Part shown: positions 1-4,642 of the stretch, piece after piece
Layout of the letters: every line of letters starts with the position of its first letter
Numbering within the stretch: position 1 is the stretch's first letter
NCBI GenBank assembly: GCA_026785765.1
Contig: JAJAZK010000293.1
Span: 1 to 6,425 of the forward strand
Direction of reading: 5' to 3'
Length of the DNA stretch: 6,425 nucleotides
Origin: Rhodoferax sp.
Lineage (GTDB): Bacteria; Pseudomonadota; Gammaproteobacteria; Burkholderiales; Burkholderiaceae_C
Translations under genes and position numbers: made by a program
Notes under the pieces: model-generated
Told to the model about the DNA's origin: nothing
Database searches by the model: none
Seen by the model: only the letters and a program-made list of their open reading frames with translations

Positions 1-42
1 CCTCGTGGGTAAAACACCGCCCGCCCCACGGGGGCTTTTTTT
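1..42 (+). terminator. Probable Rho-independent terminator of an upstream gene
   Basis: Bases 1-9 (CCTCGTGGG) can pair with 25-33 (CCCACGGGG) in a 9-bp stem with one G-T pair. A shorter alternative is a perfect 5-bp stem, GCCCC (23-27) with GGGGC (31-35) around a 3-base loop. Either is followed at once by a run of seven T (36-42), the classic layout of an intrinsic terminator reading rightwards. The gene it would end lies left of the window, so the assignment rests on structure alone. Confidence 0.5.
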
Positions 43-126
43 CTTGGGCGCGCAGGCCCCCAGGCGCCTCTCCCGATATGGCAGCTTTGGCCACGTCGAC
101 ACGGGCGCCCGCAGGTTGACAACCGC

Positions 127-151
127 TGTCATGACATGCCGCTTCAGCGGC
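127..151. repeat. Adjacent palindrome and hairpin upstream of the toxin remnant
   Basis: A perfect 10-bp palindrome TGTCATGACA (127-136) is followed one base later by a perfect 5-bp hairpin, GCCGC-TTCA-GCGGC (138-151). Such structures can be operators or remnants of element ends. No convincing promoter sits around them: a TTGACA at 116-121 has no -10 partner at normal spacing. The function is unknown. Confidence 0.3.
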
Positions 152-181
152 CCTTGCACACCAAAAGCTGGCAGCGCCAGT

Positions 182-289
182 TACCGCGTCTGCAACAACA
201 TCAAGCAGCCGTTCGAAGAACTGCTGCTGCGCGCCGAGTCCGTCGGCAACACCGTCAAAGGGATCAAACTGAATGAGTCGGCAAGCTTG
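182..289 (+). pseudogene. Unrecognised coding fragment upstream of the PIN remnant
   Basis: This reading frame begins YRVCNNIKQPFEELLLRAES and continues to about NESASL. Its codons end almost exclusively in C or G, like the real genes of the window, which suggests genuine coding sequence. I do not recognise the family. No start codon with a ribosome-binding site precedes it in frame, and the frame runs on into the PIN-domain remnant, which is read in another frame. It therefore looks like an internal piece of a lost gene joined to the toxin remnant somewhere in 270-300. The boundaries are estimates, and it could also be a non-coding stretch with chance codon bias. Confidence 0.35.
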
Positions 290-572
290 CCGCGTACCGT
301 ATTGCACCGACAAGGGCGTTGCACAAGACGCTGCCCAACTGGCGGTCGCAGCACTGAATCTGGACGTAATAGACCTGGATGCACCGGCTGCCCATGCGAT
401 CGCGTGGCTGCGTGCGCTGACCCGGCAATTTGGTCTGTCGCTGGGCGACCGCGCTTGCCTGGCGTTGGCGCAAGCTATCGGTGCCGTTGTATTCACCGCT
501 GACCGCCCCTGGGTTGCGCTCGGCGAAACTCTGAAGCTGGACATCCGCAGCATCCCGCCAGACGGACATTGA
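273..572 (+). pseudogene. PIN-domain toxin (VapC-type), N-terminally truncated remnant
   Basis: The frame encodes the C-terminal two thirds of a PIN-domain ribonuclease, the toxin of VapBC-type toxin-antitoxin systems, which cuts RNA with a metal site of conserved acidic residues. The late motifs are clear: GLSLGDRACLALA at residues 54-66, with acidic Asp59, and FTADRPW at 74-80, with Asp77. The family's N-terminal LDASALLA-like strand with the first catalytic Asp, and the SAVNxAEV-like motif with the catalytic Glu, are missing. The 99-residue frame starts right after an in-frame TGA (270-272) with no good ribosome-binding site, so ATG 273 is probably fortuitous and real homology starts near residue 8-12. 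A usual VapC is about 125-140 residues. Without half of the active site it should be inactive. No cognate antitoxin gene precedes it; an antitoxin-like tail lies downstream, at the end of csx16. Confidence 0.7.
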
Positions 573-592
573 GCACAGCATTGCACAGCAAT
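573..592. repeat. Short tandem repeat with overlapping inverted repeat
   Basis: GCACAGCA occurs twice, at 573-580 and 583-590, ten bases apart. The second copy overlaps a small palindrome ATTGC-ACA-GCAAT (580-592). This lies in the 75-bp gap between the toxin remnant and csx16, where a promoter or operator for csx16 would be expected. I see no clear -35/-10 pair, so a regulatory role is only a possibility. Confidence 0.25.
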
Positions 593-647
593 TGTCCGCA
601 AGCTTGCCAGCGCCCCCGGACACACCACCTGCGCTTACCATCGCCGC

Positions 648-1064
648 ATGACCACCTACTTCGTCTCCCGCCACCCCGGTGCCATCGACTGGGCGCAAGG
701 CCAGGCCCTGACGATTGACCAATTTGTGCCGCATCTTGATCTGGCGCTGGTGCAAGCTGGCGACTCGGTGATTGGCAGCTTGCCAGTCAACCTGGCGGCG
801 CAGGTTTGTGCAGCGGGCGCAGCCGACTGGCACCTGAGCCTGGAACTGCCGACCGAACAGCGCGGGCAAGAACTCGGCGCTGATGCGTTGCGGCGGCTGG
901 GAGCGAAGATTGCGCCGTTTGATATTCGGCCGCTCACCCCGCGCGAATCGCAACTGAACATGGCGCAGGCCATGGTCAGGCGCTTTGTGCCACCAGGCGT
1001 CAGCCTCTCGGATGAGTTGATTGCTGATCGGCGCGCCGAAAATGCACGGGACGAACTGGAGTAA
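648..1064 (+). CDS. csx16: Csx16 family CRISPR-associated protein with C-terminal extension
   Basis: Csx16 (VVA1548 family) is a small ancillary protein of type III CRISPR systems. From memory, it has been described as a ring nuclease that removes the cyclic oligoadenylate messenger and so switches off CARF effectors. The start MTTYFVSRHPGA (residues 1-12) is the family signature, followed by HLD (29-31), IGSLPVNLAAQVC (42-54), HLSLELP (62-68) and RGQEL (72-76). This core of about 93 residues matches the usual family length. Residues 95-138 are an extra tail containing FVPPGVSLSDELIADRRAE, which resembles the toxin-binding C-terminus of small antitoxins. The ATG at 648 is chosen because the family begins there; no strong Shine-Dalgarno sequence is visible. 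The stop lies two bases before the next ATG, so the two form an operon. No other cas gene lies in the window. Confidence 0.85.
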   Translation: MTTYFVSRHPGAIDWAQGQALTIDQFVPHLDLALVQAGDSVIGSLPVNLAAQVCAAGAADWHLSLELPTEQRGQELGADALRRLGAKIAPFDIRPLTPRESQLNMAQAMVRRFVPPGVSLSDELIADRRAENARDELE

Positions 1065-1066
1065 AC

Positions 1067-1360
1067 ATGTCTGAAATTCACCTCTGTATCGCAACCGGCC
1101 AGAATGCCGCCAACCTGATACCTGTCAAGCAGTTGAAGGCGCAAGAGGTCTGGATTCTTGAAACAGCCACCATGAAGGCGCTGCATAGCGGGGCTGACCT
1201 GAAGACTGCATTGCAGCCTTTCGTGCCTGGGCTCAAATGCGTCAACTTTGACGATGCGTCGCCTCAAAGCATTTACAGCGGCGCAAAAAAACTCGCCAAC
1301 GAGTTGCATTTCAGAGCCAGCGCTGTACTGCCTCAGCTGTGTCATTCGGCTTGGTGTTGA
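1067..1360 (+). pseudogene. CARF-domain effector (Can2/Card1-like, DUF1887), truncated
   Basis: The first ~80 residues look like the N-terminal CARF sensor of Can2/Card1-type nucleases. These bind cyclic tetra-adenylate made by type III CRISPR complexes and then cut nucleic acid with a C-terminal PD-(D/E)XK domain. The beginning (MSEIHLCIATGQNAANLIP) has the family's strand-loop pattern with G-Q and a NLxP motif, and KKLANELH near residue 80 is the helix that normally precedes the ligand-binding TGGT-like loop. That loop, the rest of the CARF domain and the whole nuclease are missing: full-length members have about 370-400 residues, this frame has 97. From about base 1305-1310 the frame merely reads the antisense of the next gene. 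The start has a GGAG (1058-1061) inside the end of csx16, five bases before the ATG, implying translational coupling. A Csx1/Csm6-type CARF is a less likely alternative. Confidence 0.65.
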
Positions 1361-1700
1361 AGCACAGCTTGGCTTGAGGAGCGTGCGCGTGCACGACGTT
1401 TATCAATTTTTCAAACAACAGGAAGTTTCCTGCAATCGTTCGTACGCCAGCCCCGATGAGGATGCAGTCGAACCGCTTCTGTTGCAGTTGGTCTCGAACC
1501 ATTGCCTCGGCAGTTTCGCCAAAATTGGTCAAGCACATTTGCACGTTGTAGCCGCGCTCAGTCAAGCTGTCTTCAGATGCTTTCAGGCCGGCCAATACCT
1601 TCGCCGCGTCCATCCCAGGGTAAGCTGCGTAGTCGGGGTCGGAGAAATCGATGAGCGTTGGTTGCAAACCAATCACCAGGATACTTTTCTTGTCTGTCAT
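1311..1700 (-). CDS. Small conserved Rossmann-like protein of unknown function
   Basis: The protein has 129 residues and appears complete. It starts with a beta strand, KKSILVIGLQPTLIDF, continues with a PGMDAAKVLAGL helix, and has further strand-helix units around CLTNFGETAEAM, FDCILIGAGVR and AKLCFNTKPNDTAEAVQ. This alternation suggests a flavodoxin- or receiver-like Rossmann fold of soluble type, with no signal peptide or membrane segment. I recall similar hypothetical proteins in other proteobacteria but know no function; receiver-type phospho-acceptor residues are not evident. The start at 1700 is chosen over the ATG at 1775 because GGAGA (revcomp of about 1705-1709) lies at ideal distance before it and the longer version adds an unconvincing leader. 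The stop TGA (1311-1313) lies exactly where the convergent CARF fragment loses homology. No terminator follows it. Confidence 0.75.
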   Translation of the reverse strand: MTDKKSILVIGLQPTLIDFSDPDYAAYPGMDAAKVLAGLKASEDSLTERGYNVQMCLTNFGETAEAMVRDQLQQKRFDCILIGAGVRTIAGNFLLFEKLINVVHAHAPQAKLCFNTKPNDTAEAVQRWL

Positions 1701-2064
1701 ATCTTTCTCCAAATATTCGGTGCTTGGCGGAAAGCAAGCACGGTATTGATTGTGCATCCGGCCGTGGTGAGACATTCAATGATCGGACAGCTGCCATTGT
1801 TACAGGGGTAATCAAGCTGACTGCGCCTTGCACTGATAGGCACCCTGCGGTTTACGCCAGGCGCATCGATGGGCTGTCAAAGCGTGAGCCTTTAGGTGGG
1901 CTGGCGTACAGATGCCGCGTCTGCCGGGTGGACTGATATTTTTTGGTCATGCGTTACTTCGTAACGCGATGCGCCGCCTGACCTCTAACCCGCCGACCGC
2001 GCATTCTTCAGTGTCTGCACATCGGAACGCGGGTTCGAAGCCAGCTCACTTGCCCTACCACCTT
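1701..2064. other. Gene-poor stretch between the Rossmann-like gene and the copper-protein remnant
   Basis: No reading frame here has recognisable domains or a start supported by a ribosome-binding site. The stretch should contain the promoter of the minus-strand gene ending at 1311, but the best -35-like element (TTGAAT on the minus strand near 1775) has only a poor -10. A 7-bp inverted repeat TGCGCCT/AGGCGCA (1822-1828 and 1859-1865) and a stronger hairpin at 1948-1971 are the only structures noticed. The rest may be remnants of disrupted genes. Confidence 0.4.
1948..1971. repeat. Strong hairpin (10-bp stem, one bulge)
   Basis: CATGCGTTAC (1948-1957) pairs with GTAACGCGATG (1961-1971) around a TTC loop. 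The inner 7 bp (GCGTTAC/GTAACGC) are perfect, and one extra G (1968) bulges out of the outer part. A run of six T (1939-1944) precedes it on the plus strand, which on the minus strand gives A residues after the stem, so neither orientation fits an intrinsic terminator. It could be a REP-like sequence, a mobile-element end or a protein-binding site. Confidence 0.45.
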
Positions 2065-2075
2065 GGAGATATTTA

Positions 2076-2194
2076 ATGACTGAGCAAAATTCAAAGCCTG
2101 TATCGGGGCGTGCAACGCTTGCATCGTGGCATGCAGCTACTGTGCCACTTCTTGTTTGCATGAGCAGGATGTGAAAATGATGGTGCGATGCATC
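2076..2194 (+). pseudogene. Four-helix-bundle copper-binding protein (DUF326/Csp), frameshifted N-terminal half
   Basis: These small proteins hold many Cu(I) ions with cysteines lining a four-helix bundle and help store or detoxify copper. GGAG (2065-2068) precedes ATG 2076, which reads MTEQ; the frame must then shift at the A-run 2086-2089 to continue as FKACIGACNACIVACSYC and CATSCLHEQDVKMMVRCI. The repeated CxxxCxxC spacing and the DVKMM-RCI motif are diagnostic of the family. A single lost A in the run explains the shift (MTEQ-K-FKAC). Without the shift the frame ends after 32 residues at 2174. Homology stops at the Ile codon 2192-2194, about 40 residues in, where a full protein would have about 110. 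The missing middle part appears inverted immediately downstream. The gene is clearly broken unless the frameshift is a sequencing error. Confidence 0.7.
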
Positions 2195-2196
2195 AC

Positions 2197-2310
2197 ACCG
2201 CACGATTTACAGATGGTTGCGCACAAATTGCGAATGGCCTTGGCTTGCTCGCTGTCGCGGGTCATTGCCGCTACCGTGCCGCCCGCCTGCGTGTCGGCCC
2301 CAAGCGCGAA
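2197..2310 (-). pseudogene. Inverted middle segment of the same copper-binding protein gene
   Basis: Read on the minus strand, this stretch gives TVAAMTRDSEQAKAI, then RNLCATICKSCG, the typical continuation of DUF326 copper proteins, in which an LD-DCAQ-C segment is followed by a small-residue helix, SE-A--IC, then LCA-IC-ACG. The upstream residues ALGADTQAGG fit a decayed ALDADCAQACG, and the Arg of AIRNLC stands where Cys is expected (CGC for TGC), so cysteines have been lost. In family order this segment follows directly on the RCI that ends the plus-strand part. It thus looks like an inversion of the gene's own middle. The junction falls at a perfect palindrome GATGCATC (2187-2194). The C-terminal end (DEC..H and following cysteines) was not found on either side. 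An alternative is a fragment of a second paralogous copy. Confidence 0.55.
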
Positions 2311-2446
2311 GAAAGTTTCAGTCCGGCTGCCTGTAGCGATACATTGGTAGCGGTTCTCGCGCTCGCTTGGGCGCACGCTTCTGCCGGTGTGCGCATTGGC
2401 ACAGCCGCTCTATGCCCCTCAGTTTTTTCTCAAGGAGTCAGTGTCG

Positions 2447-2869
2447 ATGTTGGTAAGTTTGTTTTACGTCAGCCGTGCCGTCGGTCCGCAGACTACGACG
2501 GTCACCAGTTCCATCCTGAGCACGGCCAGGTTGAACAATCCGGTGCACGGCATCACCGGTGCGTTGTTTCAGGGCCAGGGGCTGTACCTGCAGGTGCTGG
2601 AAGGCGAGCGCAGCGCTGTCAATCGTTTGTATGCGCAGATCCTGGCCGACAAACGCCATACCGACGCCGAGATCCTGTCCATGGAAGAGCTTGCCGGGCG
2701 CCGGTTCGAAAAATGGTCCATGGCGCACGTCATCCTGTCGGACCTGGACCCGATGGTGCTCATGAAGCACCCGGAGTTCGACCCTTATTCAGCGTCTGCG
2801 AAAGGGGCGGGGTTGATGCTGGAGGATTTCATCGCCTCGGGCGTCAGGGTGGACAAGCCAGTGGTGTAA
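2447..2869 (+). CDS. BLUF-domain blue-light sensor protein
   Basis: BLUF domains bind FAD and change a hydrogen-bond network on blue light, passing the signal to a partner protein. This 140-residue protein is a stand-alone short BLUF with the domain at about residues 1-95 and a C-terminal helical cap of about 45 residues. The flavin-site residues are all present: Tyr7 (LFYVSR), Asn31 (NNPVHGITGAL), Gln49 (LYLQVLEG), Trp90 and Met92 (FEKWSMA). Their spacing equals that of Tyr21, Asn45, Gln63, Trp104 and Met106 of AppA. The start is fixed by AAGGAG (2432-2437) nine bases before the ATG; a longer in-frame version from 2387 lacks support. No output domain is fused, so signalling must go through another protein. 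The transporter fragment and cardiolipin synthase follow closely on the same strand. A promoter was not identified. Confidence 0.9.
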   Translation: MLVSLFYVSRAVGPQTTTVTSSILSTARLNNPVHGITGALFQGQGLYLQVLEGERSAVNRLYAQILADKRHTDAEILSMEELAGRRFEKWSMAHVILSDLDPMVLMKHPEFDPYSASAKGAGLMLEDFIASGVRVDKPVV

Positions 2870-2883
2870 GCGCCCTCGACAAC

Positions 2884-3132
2884 GTGACGAACCGAGCGGC
2901 ATTGCCACCGATTCGCAGGCCAGCGCCCAGTTTGGCGCTCGGCATCATCGGTACCGGGCTGTTAGCTGTTCCGATGCTGGCCGGCTCCGCTGCCTGCGCG
3001 GTGAGCGAACTGCTCGGCTGGCGCGCCGGCCTGTCGAAGGGGTTCAGCGAGGCCCGTGGCCTCTACCTCATCATTACCATCGCGACGGCGGTAATGGGCG
3101 CGGCCGTGGCGTTGATGTTCTGGCCGCTGTAA
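2884..3132 (+). pseudogene. Nramp-type divalent metal transporter, fragment
   Basis: The segment from LALGIIGTGLLAVPMLAG onward (base 2938) is a hallmark transmembrane helix of the C-terminal half of bacterial Nramp (MntH-like) manganese/iron transporters. It continues with AVSELLGW-AGL, EARGLY and a second hydrophobic helix ending in ALMFWPL. Members of the family have about 400 residues and 11-12 helices; only two helices remain, and the metal-binding DPGN and MPH motifs are absent. The GTG at 2884 is the nearest in-frame start, but it has no good ribosome-binding site, so it is probably not a gene start. The same frame is open far upstream without homology, through the BLUF gene in another phase. 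The fragment ends 10 bases before the cardiolipin synthase start. A short expressed two-helix membrane peptide cannot be excluded. Confidence 0.65.
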
Positions 3133-3142
3133 CTATCAGGCC

Positions 3143-4552
3143 ATGCTGTACGGCCTGTGGAACGCCCAGTGGGTCACTCTGCATGGCCTCGTAGCCCTGC
3201 TCGGCGTAGCATTTTTTGTAATAGCGTCCCGCGTGCGCGGTCAACGGCGCCATCCGTCCGCGGCCATGGCCTGGGTGGTGGCGTTGGCATTCATGCCCTA
3301 TGTGGCGCTACCGCTGTACCTGCTGGTCGGCAACCGCAAGGTCCGCCGCCACCGGGCCACCACGGTTCCCTGCCAAGCCGCCATCGGCCGTGCCGACACG
3401 CCCGCGGCACGTTTCGAGCGTCTCGCGCTGGCGATGGGCCTGCCCAACCCCGCCCGTTATGAACACCTGTCGATTCACGACGACGGCGCCGCCGCCTGGC
3501 AGGCCTTGCAGGAAATCATGCGCGGTGCCACCCGGACTCTCGACGTCAGCAGCTTTCTGCTGGGGCGGGATGCGCTGGGCGACGCGGTCGTCGCGCTTTT
3601 GCTGGAGCGAGCCGGCGCGGGGGTGCGGGTGCGCTTTCTGATCGATGGCATTGGACGCTACCTGGGAGGTCGGGCAGACCTGGGCGGGTTGTCCGCCGCC
3701 GGAGTGACAGTGGCGGTGTTTGTCTCGCCATTCCGCTCGGCCCTGCCTGGGCGCACCAACCTGCGCAACCACCGCAAACTTGTCGTCGCCGATGGCATCC
3801 GCATCTGGACCGGAGGACGCAACCTGGCCACCGAGTATTTTCTGGGCGACCCGCTGGCACGGCCCGCAGCACCGGCCTGGATCGACCTGAGTTTCGATTT
3901 TTGTGGCGATCTGGCGCGGCAGGCACAGCACCGCTTTGACGAGGACTGGGCATTCGCAACCCGCCAGGCCCCACCGCCTGCTGCAGCCCCGGAAGTGGTG
4001 CCGCACGACCAGAAGAGGCGCCTGGCGCAAATAATCGCCAGCGGCCCAGACCAGGCCGACGACACGCTCTATGCGCTGCTGGTATCGAGTTGCTTCACCG
4101 CCGCGCAGCGCATCGTGGCGGTCACGCCCTACTTCGTTCCCGATGCCCTGCTGATGATGGGCCTGACGCTGGCGGCCCGCCGCGGCGTGGCGGTGGACCT
4201 GGTGCTGCCGGCACGTTCCAACCATCTGCTGGCCGACCTGGCGCGCGGCGCCGCACTGCGCGAGCTCAGCGCGGCCGGCGCCCGCGTCTGGCTGGTGGGC
4301 AACATGGTGCATGCCAAGCTGGTGCTCATCGACGACGACCTTGCCCTGGCGGGTTCGGCGAACCTGGACGAACGCAGCCTCTTCCTGAACTACGAGTTGA
4401 TGTTCGCCTTCCACGACCCGGGTGACGTCCTGCGCTTTGCGCACTGGACCGACGCCCTGCGCGGCACCGCCACACCGTATCCCACGCAGCCGCCTGGCAT
4501 CTTGCGCCAGCTTGCCGAGGGTCTGGTGCGCTGGCTCGCGTTCCAGCTTTGA
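3143..4552 (+). CDS. cls: Cardiolipin synthase (phospholipase D superfamily, ClsA-like)
   Basis: The enzyme makes cardiolipin at the inner membrane, in the bacterial reaction by transfer of a phosphatidyl group between two phosphatidylglycerols with release of glycerol. Two N-terminal transmembrane helices (about residues 11-30 and 42-63) form the usual membrane-anchor domain. Two phospholipase D catalytic motifs follow: His210-x-Lys212-x4-Asp217 with GGRN at 224-227, and His390-x-Lys392-x4-Asp397 with GSANLDERS at 404-412. The length of 469 residues is normal for ClsA-type enzymes. The ATG at 3143 has only a weak CAGG in front, but the protein begins just before the first helix as expected. 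It lies 10 bases behind the transporter fragment and converges on the thiamine-diphosphate enzyme gene with a 90-bp gap, in which I see no clear terminator. Confidence 0.92.
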   Translation: MLYGLWNAQWVTLHGLVALLGVAFFVIASRVRGQRRHPSAAMAWVVALAFMPYVALPLYLLVGNRKVRRHRATTVPCQAAIGRADTPAARFERLALAMGLPNPARYEHLSIHDDGAAAWQALQEIMRGATRTLDVSSFLLGRDALGDAVVALLLERAGAGVRVRFLIDGIGRYLGGRADLGGLSAAGVTVAVFVSPFRSALPGRTNLRNHRKLVVADGIRIWTGGRNLATEYFLGDPLARPAAPAWIDLSFDFCGDLARQAQHRFDEDWAFATRQAPPPAAAPEVVPHDQKRRLAQIIASGPDQADDTLYALLVSSCFTAAQRIVAVTPYFVPDALLMMGLTLAARRGVAVDLVLPARSNHLLADLARGAALRELSAAGARVWLVGNMVHAKLVLIDDDLALAGSANLDERSLFLNYELMFAFHDPGDVLRFAHWTDALRGTATPYPTQPPGILRQLAEGLVRWLAFQL

Positions 4553-4642
4553 CCTGGCGCACGGACGTGGCGCCGCGGCGCAAACGGGACCATGGCAGTG
4601 GTGCCGCTGGCATTTGGCATCCTCATGGGCCTGTTGCGGCTC

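Noticed and set aside
116..144. Possible sigma-70 promoter starting with TTGACA at 116-121
   Set aside because: At 17-base spacing the -10 position reads CCGCTT, and no better hexamer lies at 16-18 bases.
264..1094. Long minus-strand open frame opposite the PIN remnant and csx16
   Set aside because: Antisense shadow of GC-rich coding sequence, with low-complexity composition and no recognisable motif. The same holds for the minus-strand frame 656-1345.
1..1360. CRISPR array expected from the type III ancillary genes
   Set aside because: No regularly spaced direct repeats of 25-40 bases occur anywhere in the window.
1880..1990. Possible integron attC site around TTTAGGTG and CTCTAACCC
   Set aside because: The paired core sites do not match in sequence or orientation, and no cassette structure is evident.
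2030..2060. tRNA-like 3' end (GGGTTCGAAGCC followed by ACCA)
   Set aside because: The T-arm stem has a mismatch, the would-be acceptor strand has no 5' partner about 60 bases upstream, and no anticodon arm can be drawn.
2188..3132. Long plus-strand open frame of 314 codons
   Set aside because: Its first 230 codons are out of phase with the BLUF gene and copper-protein remnant and show no domain; only the last part (Nramp fragment) is meaningful.
3308..4444. Minus-strand open frame of 378 codons opposite cardiolipin synthase
   Set aside because: It is the antisense of a clear two-HKD enzyme; its composition (rich in Gln, Arg, Val, His) is typical of an antisense frame.
4553..4642. Bidirectional terminator between the convergent genes
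   Set aside because: GGCGC/GCGCC pairing can be drawn, but there is no T-run on either strand, so no intrinsic terminator can be supported.
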